NCBI GenBank assembly: GCA_021234155.1
Contig: JAJEKV010000032.1
Coordinates: 13,470,283-13,534,282, forward strand
DNA: 64,000 bases
Source: Isoetes taiwanensis
Taxonomy: Eukaryota; Streptophyta; Lycopodiopsida; Isoetales; Isoetaceae
Reading direction: 5' to 3'
Shown here: piece by piece, positions 1 to 11,349 of the stretch
Numbering within the stretch: position 1 is the first letter of the stretch
Layout of the letters: each line of letters opens with the position of its first letter
Translations under genes and position numbers: made by a program
Notes under the pieces: generated by a model
What the model saw: the letters and a program-made list of their open reading frames with translations, nothing else
What the model was told of the DNA's origin: nothing
Database searches by the model: none

Positions 1-800
1 CGGCGTGAAGCGGCGGTCGGTGCTCTGTCGTCGGGTTGGATCCCCTCGTCCCGGGAAGGGGCCCAAGATTGAATTACGAAGGAGTGTATGAGCTATGGCG
101 TGGAGGGTCACGAGGAAGCGGACCTCGCCTACTTTGTTCAACACCCGGCGCGCAATATCCATTTCTCAAGGCGACATCCCAAGTTGCAAGGCATTCCACC
201 TATCTTGGGGTTATCGCCCGTTGATATCTCGGAGTTCATACTGTTCGTCGGCTCCTCGAATCGAGGTCCTTTTCCTCCAGACTCTTCGTCTTTCATGAGA
301 AGAAGATCCAGAACCCCGAGAACCACGACGCCGAACATTATGCATAGGAAAAGAAGGGACTTAACCGCATTTTACACGCTACATTTAAAAACATTAGAGC
401 GTTAAAAATAAATGGTTAACTTACATTTTATCCTAGAAAAAATCCATACCAAATCCGACACAATGGTGGAGGTGGCGGTGGTGGCGAAGCTAAACCCGAG
501 CGACCAACCCGGCGTCTTAAAGGCCTTTGCGGGTTTAGGGTTGTCATTAAGGCTACCAAGCCACACGAGAAGTAAAGTTGCGAACAATAGATATGCCATC
601 GCGTGCGCATCCCATGGTTCTTTGGACATGTGCAAAAACTTGCAAGTTATTTATATGGAGTGCGATGAATAACATAGTAAATGTTAGCAACATGGGAAGT
701 TCATTACAAAACATTGGGATTTGAATAATTAAAAGTGTCTATATATTTGGTTATTAGACAATTAAAAAAATTTAATACTCTTAAACATGGCAAGATATAC
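1..800. other. Unassigned DNA with no supported gene
   Basis: Several short overlapping open frames exist on both strands in the first 400 bases, but none is clearly favoured and none matches a domain I recognise. The opening bases carry the GCGTGAAGCGGCGG type of motif that recurs between 3.3 and 5.2 kb, so the left edge may belong to the same repeat. From 680 to 800 the DNA is AT-rich and non-coding. Confidence 0.4.
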
Positions 801-967
801 AATATTGTATTCATTCTTTGAGTTGTGACAACAACAATTTTGACATCTCCAAGGCATCCATGCACTTCATGTGTCGTCTTTGTCTCACAACCATGGTAGA
901 AGATATTCCAACACTTTGTAAGGCTTCAACAACCCGGAAGCTTTTGGGTCGTGATGAGAATACGTCT

Positions 968-2200
968 TCACGTAGGCACATCATTCTTGTTTTTGCTCCT
1001 CCAACTTGTCAAGGCGTCGTTGGTACATATGGGTTGGATTAATTCATTGGGCATTGTTGTTATTATTAAACCACTCCATTCGTCGCATAGCTTTGCACGA
1101 AATCGAAGCATCTCATAAATATATCCCAATGCATAGACATCATGAATTTCGTGTCCCCATACACGATCATCATCCTTTGATTTCTCAAACACGGTTTCCT
1201 CTAACCATGGATATTTTGCTTGTCCATCCAGAAAGTAAGTACAGGACACTTCAACAAGGGACGGCGCTCTTTGGCGTAAAAATGAATTGCATTGTCCCAA
1301 TCACCAATGGCCACCCACACATTTTGGTACTCATCATCAAAATGTAATTTGACTCTCTTGCAATTAAGCTTTGTGTGAGTGAAGTGGCCTTTGTGGATCT
1401 CAACGACACCATACGCTGGGGCAAGAGCTATCTACGGAACATCTTGATATACAACTCGCATTTTGCTCCTAAGTTCGGGCGCCTATGTGTTTGTCGGTTC
1501 TTCTTGGCTCTAGCAATTGCATTTGACCATCTTCTAAAAGCGTGACAAGTTATTAGGTAAATAGTCAAACAAGTGTGCAAGTGTCTCTCCATTCATGAAA
1601 GGTAGAATCACCATTGGCCCTATGGTATCCCCACTAGAGCTAGCAACTTCATATGCAAGTCCAATGGATGTAGCCAAAGCAGGATGCGGGCTCTTGAAGC
1701 GTATGTATCTTTGAGCCATCTCATACGTCTCGCCCTATCTTTGCCCTTGAAAACCCATCCTTTGTATAGCTCATCATCTTGGAAGTGTTGTGTTCCGTTG
1801 ATCTTGATTTGATACGTGCGATGTGTTGGTTTTTCCTCAATAAAGGCGTATCACATCCACGGCCTCTACGGGTATGGGATCAACAAAGATTGATGTGTTC
1901 ATGTGATTCTCCAAAGAAAAGTGGGCCTTGCTAGGCCCTGCTCCACTAGAGCTTCCCCCCTGATGCAAAGCATTTTTAATTACCTCCAACCGGCGTGCAT
2001 TGAGATCCATAATGATGTTCTTGTGATCGCGCGCGTCGCTTCTTTTGAGCAATTCCATGAAGCTACCCATTCCTTGACACGAGCCTCGGCATTGGGACTT
2101 TTAAAGCTGCCTTTGAATGCTTCAAACATGTCTTCGGTTCATCCATGGGGTTTCCAATCATTGGCTTTACATGTGTGTCAAGGAGAGAAGTCAACATTTC
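968..2200 (-). pseudogene. Decayed coding region of unknown function
   Basis: Minus-strand frames between about 2,160 and 970 read as fragments of one protein interrupted by frameshifts. The upstream part (about 2,160-1,837) contains EDMFEAFKGSFKSPNAEARV and then a basic, helix-like stretch ending in a serine/glycine-rich linker. The middle part (1,719-1,534) reads MAQRYIRFKSPHPALATSIG. The downstream part (about 1,350-970) contains DDEYQNVWVAIGDWDNAIHF in one frame and continues in another. The constant direction and protein-like composition argue for a real gene that has decayed. Long plant repeats commonly leave such traces, but I recognise no catalytic motif and assign no function. Confidence 0.35.
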
Positions 2201-2239
2201 TTCTTGACACGGCCATTTTGTGCTAACTCAAATTGGCAC

Positions 2240-2688
2240 TTCCTTTTCACATGTCGACAAAATGGTGAAACCGACCGTTGACCCGTTTGCATCTCCGGTC
2301 GGGACTTTCGTTAGCACATATCTCATTTATGACCCAGCGTCTAATCTCACTAATCATTTGTGTCTTCACACTCGGGGCCATACCTACAAACCAATTTAGA
2401 TTCATTAATCTTGCTTTGTGACTTTTTTCAAACCTTCATTATGAATCTTTACCTACTTTCTTAAGAGTTAGTTTCCCTTTTATTTTTTTTAAAACCAACT
2501 ATTGAAATTTTTTTCTTGCTTTTAACCACTCCACATCGGTGTTTCTTTGACATCCCTAACATTTTTAAAAACAACATTCTTAACTAGAAACCCGAAAATC
2601 AATAATGCAATTTTTTTCAAAAACCACGCCCTTGTCCAATCAGTAAAGATTTCTATTTATTGATATATTAATAAAAAAAAAAATAGGC
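2240..2688. other. AT-rich spacer without a gene
   Basis: No open frame of note and no family match. The stretch is increasingly A/T-rich and leads into the 122-bp triplication. Confidence 0.5.
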
Positions 2689-3030
2689 GGTGAGCTTGGA
2701 CCGGAACACCTAGTCTTCTCCACTCAAGCGGAGCCGACCATGCCCTTGTCCAAGTCTCCCCAATTTTTTCTAAACTAAATACATTAATCAATAAAATTAC
2801 AAGAGTAAGCGGTGAGCTTGGACCGGAACACCTAGTCTTCTCCACTCAAAGCGGAGCCGACCATGCCCTTGTCCAAGTCTCCCCAATTTTTTCTAATCTA
2901 AATACATTAATCAATAAAATTAAAAGAGTAAACGGTGAGCTTGGACCCGGAACACCTAGTCTTCTCCACTCAAGGCGAGCCAGACCATGCCCCCTTGTCC
3001 AAGTCTCCCCAGTTTTTTTTTTTAACCTAA
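2689..3030. repeat. 122-bp tandem triplication
   Basis: Three head-to-tail copies begin with GGTGAGCTTGGACC at 2,689, 2,811 and 2,934 and include CACCTAGTCTTCTCCACTC and CCTTGTCCAAGTCTCCCC. The spacing is 122 and 123 bp. Copies 1 and 2 are almost identical. Copy 3 carries several single-base indels, such as an extra C after the TTGGAC. The AT-rich end of each unit contains ACATTAATCAATAAAATTA. No coding role is apparent. Confidence 0.9.
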
Positions 3031-3169
3031 ATAAAACATTAAAATTTTATTCTCCTACTCAAACTCAAATTCTTACCTAGAATGTCTTCGAGCTGAAAAA
3101 TCGATTTCCAAGAGCGACGCATTTTGTTATTAGTGTACATGCAAAAAAATAAAGGCATTCAATAATTAG

Positions 3170-3289
3170 AAAACTTACATAAATAAAGAAAAAAAAAAAA
3201 AAAAAAAAAAAAAGACCATTAACGTTAAAAAAAAATAATTGAAATTAAAAATATTTAAATTTTTAATTAAAAAGAAATATATATTTAAA

Positions 3290-3323
<34 letters not shown>

Positions 3324-3960
3324 AAGAACATAAAAAGAAGGGGCCTGCGTCTTTCAACGGCGTCCCCTTCTTGTAATAAAAAAATGGAGGAAGAATGGGC
3401 CTCGTCTTTCAGCGGCGTCCCTCTTCTTCCATGGAAAAAAAAAAAAAAAATAGAAGAGGAAGAAGAAGAAGAAATAGAAGAAGAAGAAATAGAAGAAGAA
3501 GAAGAAGAAAGGGGAGATAGGAAAGAAAGATTGAATAGAATGAGAAAGTGATGAAGAAGAAGAAGAAGAAAATGAATAGAAGATTGGAAGAACGGAAGAT
3601 TAGAAGGAAAAAACCAATGATTGGAAGAAGATTGGAAGAAGAAGGAGGAGGATTCGATTCATACTAAGAAGAGGCGAAATGGATTGAAGAAAAAACAAGG
3701 ATGGAAAGAAGAAGAGGAGGATAGAAATGGGATGGATTGAAAACAAACAAAAAAACAAGAAGCCCTAAATCTATCAAACAACAAGCCTAATTCAAAAAAA
3801 TAGAGTTGATCCATTGAAATACCTTTGGATGCTTGCTTGAAGCTTGGAAAGGACCAAAAGGATGATCCGCGCCAAAAATCGCCACGAAAAACGCTCCTCC
3901 AACCGCTTAGAACCAAAAAACAAGGCGGAAAAGCCATTTTTGTTTTTACGTAAAAAATTC
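3170..3960. repeat. Poly(A) tracts and GAA/GGAAGA purine-rich low-complexity DNA
   Basis: Two A-runs of roughly 25 to 30 bases lie near 3,190-3,212 and 3,294-3,320. They are followed by a short duplicated block in which CGTCTTTCAACGGCGTCC (near 3,349) and CGTCTTTCAGCGGCGTCC (near 3,404) lie about 55 bp apart. From 3,440 to 3,730 the strand is almost purely purine (GAAGAAGAAG, GGAAGATTGGAAGAAG). Frames across this stretch are composition artefacts. Confidence 0.8.
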
Positions 3961-5200
3961 TACGGGCGTCGTTCAGCGGCGTTCGTAGCGTCGTTCAACG
4001 GCGTCTGTTAACATCGTTGACCGGCGCGTCTATAACAACGTCTTTGTGTTAAGCGGCGTGCCTTTTTTTTTTTATTATCAAGACATATATTTGGTCCCCA
4101 TATCTTTGTCACCTTCCCCATGTGGATCTCCTTGAATCTTTTGTCCTTTCATTATATTATTTAATGAAAGGACAACGTATAGTTCCCTTGGTAATAACGT
4201 TTCGTTGTCCACTTGGTAACCAAGTTGTCCACTTCCCTTGGTAATAATGCATCGTCTTTTGATGATGTTCCAAGCATATGTCGTTGTTTTATCAAAGGCG
4301 GCTTCGATTTGGCGTGGCGTGCCTCGCCAATTTCAAGGTTTGAATTGTTCGATGCACTGTGCTTTTGATTGATGATCTAGAAGCAATTATGCGCCAGACT
4401 ACTAATATTCTTTGTTTCTTCATCGTCTCTTCATTCTATCTCTTCATGCAAGCACCTTCATTCGCTCTCTTACATTCATCTCAGGACACTCAAAATGGTC
4501 GACACAAAGCATGACGAGGGGACACACCATCACGAAATGCGATCTCATATTATTGAGGCAATCTTAGGCCATGCGAATCGGTTCTGTTTTGGAGGTAAAA
4601 AGCGAGATGAACCAGATCGAGCGAGAGAAGTTGGCGCCCAATTCACGAAGCTCCTCGAAGGGGATGGGTTGATAAGGAATGGCGGCGAGGAACAACTTCG
4701 GTAGGGTGGGGTGGATTTGGAGGCGCCTCATATCTTTGAAATGCTTTATTCTGGGGCAAAGGCACTTGAAAAGGCTGCTGAAAATGGAGGGCGTTTGGAT
4801 GCACAAACGTTCCGACCTCGTTTTAGAAGCTTTACAAGAAGCAAAGAAGACAATGCGAAGGTTTGGTAACCAAGCTCATCGTCGGCGATGGTCACTCTCT
4901 CAAAAACTTGGATGGTAGTTTGGATGGATTCGGTCGAAGTCATATTGATGAGTTCGATCTGGAGGATCTTATTGAGGTTGAAGTGGGCATAGAGTGAAGC
5001 TTTGGTCTTTTCTATTATATGTTGTCTATTATGTAGTATGTTTGTGTTGAATTAGCCATGTCTTGTAAGACCTATGTATTTTCTTTATCTAAAAGAATAC
5101 CAAACATTGGAAAGTAATACCAAAAATCACGGGCGTCCATAGCGGCGTCTTTGTGTTAAACGACGTGCCTTTTTTTTTATTATAACTATAGTACATAGCC
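3960..5200. other. Region bracketed by recurring CGTCGTTCAACGGCGTC motifs
   Basis: CGTCGTTCAGCGGCGTTC near 3,967, GTCGTTCAACGGCGTCTG near 3,990 and GTCTTTGTGTTAAGCGGCGTGCC near 4,040 are echoed near 5,146 by GTCTTTGTGTTAAACGACGTGCC. Both of the last two run into a T-tract and TTATTAT. A short frame at 4,495-4,704 on the plus strand is the only protein-like stretch inside, and I do not recognise it. The matched ends 1.1 kb apart suggest a repeat or mobile segment of about 1.1 kb in direct orientation, but no terminal inverted repeat or target duplication was found. Confidence 0.4.
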
Positions 5201-5225
5201 CATACGTTGTAATTATCGTTTGTAT

Positions 5226-5345
5226 ATAGACCTTATGCAGGGGTTGTATACACGTTTACAGTACCCTGTATCATAGACCTTATGCAGGGGTTGTATACGT
5301 AATACGATTACCATGTATCATAGATCTTATGGGGGTTGTATACAA
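5226..5345. repeat. Short tandem repeat, about 47-bp unit
   Basis: AGACCTTATGCAGGGGTTGTATAC appears at about 5,228 and 5,275, and a shortened form (AGATCTTATGGGGGTTGTATAC) at about 5,321. Each is followed by an AT-rich spacer with a CCTGTATCAT or CCATGTATCAT element. Confidence 0.8.
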
Positions 5346-5399
5346 TAGAGACCAAAGTATGAACTATGTATGTCCCTAGTAACCTTCCCCGGGTTCCTA

Positions 5400-5950
5400 A
5401 CCCCCTTCCCTTTCCCTTTGCTGAGGTGTAACCCATGCATCACGGGTTGGGAGTCAAGAGCTCACGCTCTTCCCGGCTGATTCTTCCCACCATATGGGGT
5501 ACCTAGTCATTAGAAAAAGTAATTCCACAGGATAATACTCACGGAAGAAGAAGCGGACCCAACTCCACAAAATTGTTGTTGTGCGTTGTAGTACACCCTA
5601 ATAAGGCCATACATATGTCCCTTACAAATTTCATGAATGAACTTCGATATGTATGCATCCAAAGAGTGTGCTAAATATCCGGACGAAGAAGAGGCCTCAG
5701 CGATGTAGCATCTCGTCCGGATAAGGAGGGGTTCAAGCATTCCCCTCATTGCAAGTCTCCTATAACATTGGATGGATTAATTTCCATCGGTGGCTCATGA
5801 CCACAATCAAATCGCTCGAGAATGAAGTTGATCAACTCCATTGTAAGCTCCTTGGTGGGGCTGTGGCGCAACCTCCACTCAAGAAATGGTCCCATAGCTC
5901 ATCCATTCCGGGCCGCCTGAGAACTTACGGGGCATGCTTAGGAGCCTATA
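5400..5950. other. Unassigned DNA with a minus-strand open frame
   Basis: A minus-strand frame at 5,510-5,749 (79 codons) contains a hydrophilic segment with SSSSGYLAHSLDAYISKFIH. It lacks any recognised domain and has no visible gene context. It may be a decayed exon of a repeat. No confident gene. Confidence 0.25.
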
Positions 5951-5984
5951 CGGAGTAGTCCGGGGGAGGATTGGGTCCAATCAT

Positions 5985-6490
5985 TTGCAAAAGCAAGCAA
6001 GGATCACCGACCGAGCAGCAAGGAACCGCGAACAAAGCGAGGCAAGTAGCAAGATCAAGAGCAAGGAACAAGATCAAGTAGCAAGGAGCAGAGGTATGAA
6101 GTAGCAAGGAACAAGGATCAAGATCAAGTAGCAAGGAGCAATGAACAAGGAAGATCAAGTAGCAAGAAGATCAAGTAGCAAAGAAGATCAAGGAGCAAGA
6201 TCAAGTAGCAAGGAACAAGATCAAGTATCAAGATCAAGAGCAAGGAACAAGATTATAGCAAGGAGCACGGGAATGAAGTAGCAAGGAACAAGGATCAAGA
6301 TCAAGTAGCAAGAAGCAATGAACAAGGAAGATCAAGTAGCAAGAAGATCAAGGAACAAAGGAAGATCAAAAGCAAGAAGATCAAGGAACAAGGAGGATCA
6401 AGTAGCAAGAAAATCAAGGAACAAGGAAGATGAAGGAGCAAAAAGCAAGGATCGAGATCAAGTAGCAAGGTGAAAAGTGAGAAGTGAAAG
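5985..6490. repeat. AGCAAG/AACAAG/GATCAAG minisatellite
   Basis: About 500 bp built from shuffled words AGCAAG, GAACAAG, GATCAAG and TAGCAAG, for example repeats of GATCAAGTAGCAAGGAAC. The higher-order period is irregular. The strand is strongly purine-biased and nearly lacks T outside GATCAAG, so frames here are spurious. At the 3' side it gives way to an AATAATGTTGAAGTATAATACC tandem repeat (6,520-6,630). Confidence 0.9.
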
Positions 6491-6504
6491 CAAGGTGAAA
6501 GAAT

Positions 6505-6632
6505 TTATATAATGTTGAGTATAATCCAATAATGTTGAAGTATAATACCAATAATGTTGAAGTATAATACCAATAATCAATAATACCAATAATCTTTGCA
6601 AAAGTATAATACCAATAATACCAATAATGTTG
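6505..6632. repeat. AATAATGTTGAAGTATAATACC short tandem repeat
   Basis: Units containing CAATAATGTTGAAGTATAATA recur at about 20 to 26-bp spacing, with ACCAATAAT remnants up to 6,630. The repeat separates the purine-rich minisatellite from the GC-rich array. Confidence 0.75.
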
Positions 6633-6639
6633 TCGCTTG

Positions 6640-9600
6640 GATTCGTCCCGAGGGGCCTTGGGGGGTGGGGAGGTCGGGGGCAGCGGCTTCCTGGGGGAAT
6701 TTGGGGTGGGTGCTCACGGCGTCAGCACACCCCCACTCCCGTCAAGTCCGCGGCAAAGGTCCGGCCCGAATCGACAAGGAGAGGGGCCTCCAAAGCGTTG
6801 GGTTGCGAGGGTTCTAGAAGGGTTTGCGTTTTGGGGGGCGAGTCCTGGTCCGTTGCACGCAGGACCTGGCCAGGCGGCTGTAGCCGAATCGAACAAGGGG
6901 GCCGGCGGGGCGGAGTTTGGGCCTGTCCTCCTCCCGATGTGGCAAGTAGAAATTGGGAACTTTTGCGATTGGCAAGACATTCATAAATTTGCAATTAATG
7001 CATTGTACGAAAATAAATTCTGATTTTTGCCGGCTGTTTCCCTAATTCATCTCGGCCTACGGCCCAATTTTGAATTTTGAGGAGAAGGTCTAGGTCAAAG
7101 GGTTAGCATTAGGAGCGGTCGGGGCAGCCGTTGCGGGGAACAACCAGGCTGGCACCCTTCCCCAAGTCAAAGCGAGGCCAGGACCTTGCGGGGATCCCTC
7201 ACAAGAGGGGAGAGTCAGGACCCCGGGGGCGGGATCAAAAAAAAAGTTCGAGGCAGCCCTTCTGGCGCTCCCCGGGGCTGCGCTAATGACCACCCTCCCC
7301 GGGCCCGGTTCCCCTATCCGGCCGTTGGATCCTCCGTTCATGGGGCCCCTCTTGGGGAAGGCCAAAAGATTTCAGATCGGTCCGGGAGAACTTGTCAAAC
7401 GGGCGTCGATGTCGGCCTTGTAGAAACCCTTCCTTTGTTTTGTCGTTCGGACGCGGGGAGGCTCGAAATGGCAAATCGACCACTGCCAAATCGTCAGGAA
7501 TGGCGAAATTACCCTAGGGAGCAAGTTACAAGGTCGGTTTTGCAAAAAGAAAGAAACACTCCGCCCTCCACGGCCGGTATCCGCATCCACATCCCTAGGC
7601 CAATTATTCACGAGTGTGATGGAAGTGAGCTACTTTGGGCTTCTTGGAGTTCGGGTGGTCTTCGGCCCACGGAACTTGGTCCCGAGGGGCAATGTCGGCG
7701 TTAGGAGTCCATTGGCGAGAGCAGGTCTTGATTCAGGAGGGAGGTTGCCGTCCGTCCCCGGGGCCTTGGGGAGAGGAAATTTGGGGCAAGCGGCTTCCTA
7801 GGAGGATTTTAGGGTCCGTGCTCTGGCTTCAACACCCCAACTCCCACTTCAAGACACGGTGCAAGGTCGGCCAAATCGACAAGGAGAGGGCCTCGAAAGC
7901 GTAAACCACGTGGGTTGCCGGGCTCTAGAAGGGTTTTGCGTTTTGGGGGCGAGTCTGTCTGTTGCACAGGACTGGCAGCGGCAACCGAGAATACGGAACA
8001 AGGAGGCCCGGCGGGCGGAGTTTGGGCCTGTCCTCCTCCCGATGTGGCAAGTAGAAGTCGAGGCGCTTTTGCGATGGCAAGACATTCAGTAAATTCATAA
8101 TTAATGCATTGCGAAAAATAAATTCGATTTTTTTGCGGCTGGATCCCTAATTCATCTCCGGCCTACGGCCCAATTTTTGAACCGGAGGAGAAGGTCTAGG
8201 TCAAAGGGTTAGCATTAGAGCGGTCGGGGCAGCGGTTGCGGGGAACAACCTGGCACCCTTCCCAAGTCAAGCGAGGCGGGACCTTGCGGGGATCCCTCAC
8301 AAGAGGGAGAGTCAGGACGAGGAGGCGGGATCCAAAAAAAGTTCGAGGCGACCCTTCTGGCGGCGCTCCCGGGGGCTGCGCTAATGACCACCCTCCGGAG
8401 CCGGTTCCCCTATCCGGCCGTTGGATCCTCCGTTCATGGGCCCCTCTTCCGGGAAGGCCCAAAAGATTCAGTCGGTCGGGAGAACTTGTCAAACAGCGAG
8501 GCGTCGATGTCGGCCTTGTAGAAAACGCCTTTGTTTTTGTCGTTTGGGCACGGGGAGGCTCGGAATGGCAAATCGACCCCTGCCAAATCGTCAGGAATGG
8601 CGAAATTACCCTAGGGAGCAAGTTACGGTCGGTTTTGCAAAGAAAAAACACTCCGCCCTCCGCGGCGGTATCCAGCATCCACATCCTAGGCCAATTGACT
8701 TCTGAGTGTGATGGAAGTGAGCTACTTTGAAAGGCTTCTTGGAGTTGGGTGGTCTTCGGCCCGCGGAACTTGGTCCCCGGGGGCAATGTCGGCGTTACGA
8801 GTCCATTGGCAGAGCAGTCCTTGGATGGGAGAGGGAGGTAGCCCGTCCGATCCCGAGGGCCTTGGGGAGAGAAATTTGGGGCAAGCGGCTTAGGAGGGGA
8901 TTTTAGGGTCCAGCTCACGGCGTCAACACCCTAACTCCACTTCAAGACCGCGGCGCAAGGTCGGCCAAATCGACAAGGAGAGGGCCTCCAAAGCGTAAGC
9001 TTGTGGGTTGCGGGCTCTAGAAGGGTTTGCGTTTGGGGGCGAGTCTGGTCCGTTGCACTTGGGACTGGCGAGAAGCGGCAGCCGAGAATCACGGAACGTG
9101 GGAGGCCCGGCGGGCCGGAGTTTGGGCTGTCCTCCTCCCGATGTGGCAAGTAGAAGTCGGAGCTTTTGCGATGTGGCAAGACATTCATAAATTCGCAATT
9201 AGTGCATTGCGAAAATAAATTCTGATTTTTTGCGGCTGGATCCCTAATTCATCTCCGGCCTACGGCCCAATTTTGAATTTTAGGAGAAGGTCTAGGTCAA
9301 AGGGTTAGCATTAGAATGGTCGGGGGGCGGGTTGCGGGGCAACGAGGCTGGCACCCTTCCCAAGTCAAGCGAGGCCGGGACCTTGCGGGGATCCCTCACA
9401 AGAGGGAGAGTCAGGGACCCGGGAGGCCGGGATCCAAAAAGTTCGAGGCAGCCCTTCTGGCGGCGCTCCCGAGGCTGCGCTAATGACCACCCTCCGGGCC
9501 GGTTCCCCTATCCGGCCGTTGGATCCTCCGTTCATGGGCCCCCTCCGGGGAAGGCCCAAAGATTCAGTCGGTCGGGAGAACTTGTCAAACCCAGCGGGGC

Positions 9601-11075
9601 ATCGATGTCGGCCTTGTAGAAACCGCCTTTGTTTTGTCGTTTGGGCCGGGGAGGCTCGGAATGGCAAATCGACCCTGCCAAATCGTCAGGAATGGCGAAA
9701 TTACCCTAGGGAGCAAGTTACCGCGGTCGGTTTTGCAAAAAAGAAACACTCCCGCCCTCCCACGGCGGTATCGCATCCACATCCTAGGCCAATTGACTAC
9801 GAGAGTGTGATGGAAGTGAGCTACTTTGGCTTCTTGGAGTTCGGGTGGTCTTTGGCCCGCGGAACTTGGTCCCGCCTGGGGGGGCAATATCGGCGTCAAG
9901 ACGAGAGTCCATTGGCGAGCGGTCAGGGTTCTAGCGAGAGTCAGGAGAGGGGAGGTGCCCGTCCGTCCCGGGGCCTTTGGGGGTCATCTCCTCCTCCCGG
10001 AAATTTGGGGCAAGCGGGTTCGGAGGGATTTTAGGGTCAGCTGCAGGCGTCAACACCCCAACTCCACTTTAAGACATGGTGCAAGGTCCGGCCAAATCGA
10101 CAAGGAGAGGGCCTCAAAGCGTAAACCCGTGGGTTGCCGGGGCTCTAGAAGGGTTTACGTTTTGGGGAATCTGAGTCTTCCGGCCCGCGGAACTTGGTCC
10201 CCAGGGCAATGTTGGCGTTATGAGTCGATTGGCAGAGCCAAATCGCGGTTCCGGTGAGGGGAGGTTGCCCGTCCTTCCCCAGGGCCTTGGGGAGAGGAAA
10301 TTCGGGGCAAGCAGCTTCGGAGGGATTTTAGTGTCCGCGCTCTGGCGTCAACACCCCAACTCCACTTCAAGACATGGCGCAAAGTCGGCCGAATCGACAA
10401 GGAGGAGGGCCTCGAAGCGTAAACCACGTGGGTTGCCGGGCTCTAGAAGAGTTTACGTTTTGGGGGCGAGTCACGGTCTTACAGCCCGCGGAACTTGGTC
10501 CCAGGGGGCAATGTCAGCGTTCGATTCCATTGGGAGAGCCAAATCGTGGTTGGGAGAGGGAGGTTGCCCGTCCTTCCCAGGGCCAGGGGGAGAGGAAATT
10601 TGGGGCAAGCAGCCTCGGGAGGATTTTAGGGTCCCGCTCTGGCGTCAACACCCCAACTCCACTTCAAGACCGTCGCCAAGGTCGGCCGAATCGACAAGGA
10701 GAGGGCCTCGGCGTAAACCACGTGGGTTGCGGGCTCTAGAAGGGTTTACGTTTTGGGGGCGAGTCTGGTACATTGCGATTGGGCGTGGCGAGAAGGCTGC
10801 GGCACGAAGCATAGCAAGGGAGGCCCGGCGGAGCGGAGTTTGGACTGTCACGCTCCCGATGTGGCAATTAGAAGTCGGGGGCTTTTGCGGTGGCAACACA
10901 CTCATAAATTCGTAATTAATGCATTGCGAAAATAAATTCTGATTTTTGCCAGCTGGATCCTAATTCATCTCCGGCCTACGACCCAATTTTGGAATTTTCG
11001 GAGAAGGTTTAGGTCAAAAAGGTTAGCATTAGAACCGTCGGGGGGCAGCCGTTCGCGAGGGCAACAGAGCTGATT
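6640..11075. repeat. GC-rich tandem array, ~1.1-kb unit with nested ~297-bp sub-array
   Basis: Landmarks recur at constant spacing. GACAAGGAGAGGGCCTC lies near 6,775, 7,880, 8,976 and 10,100. CGGCCTACGGCCCAATTTT lies near 7,052, 8,160, 9,257 and, in variant form, 10,973. CAAATCGTCAGGAATGGCG lies near 7,490, 8,586 and 9,680. These give a period of about 1,100 bp and roughly three and a half units. Near 10,100, 10,397 and 10,693 a sub-segment that includes the GGGTTTACGTTTTGGGG motif repeats at about 297 bp. The array is far richer in G and C than its surroundings. Copies differ mainly by 1-base indels in G or C runs, and all long frames break between copies, so I treat them as non-coding. Confidence 0.9.
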
Positions 11076-11325
11076 TGGGAAGATTTGGAAGATGCAGTTG
11101 ACTTCAAGCCACAAAGAAACATAAATTTAGTGGCTGCTTCTATCAGTCAGGTTGGAGAAAAAATCCAAGCTGACTGTCCATCACAAACTTCTAAGAATGT
11201 GCATTTGAAAGATTTAGAACATGGAAGTGTCCCATTTGTAAGAGCTACAGGAGAGTCCAAACCACAAATAATCTCGGAAAATTTGGTTCTACTGAGTCCA
11301 AGTCGAAATGTCGCTGAGAAACCTC
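11073..11325 (+). pseudogene. Gene fragment embedded in the GC-rich array
   Basis: A plus-strand frame from about 11,070 to 11,325 has ordinary plant composition, unlike the flanking GC-rich array. It includes DFKPQRNINLVAASISQVGE and SVPFVRATGESKPQIISENL. At its right edge the sequence returns to the array (CGAGGCTCGAAATGGCAAATCG, compare near 8,560 and 9,650). On its left it follows GGGGGCAGCCGTTCGCGAGGGC, also array sequence. The fragment therefore sits where about 300 bp of array is expected. I do not recognise the protein. Absence of a stop or clear splice sites at its ends suggests a partial exon. Confidence 0.5.
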
Positions 11326-11349
11326 GAGGCTCGAAATGGCAAATCGGCT

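Noticed and set aside
6596-10935. Many overlapping open frames of 60-240 codons in the GC-rich array as genes
   Set aside because: They are not conserved in frame between the repeat units, break at single-base indels and show Gly/Pro/Arg-rich composition expected from GC-rich non-coding DNA.
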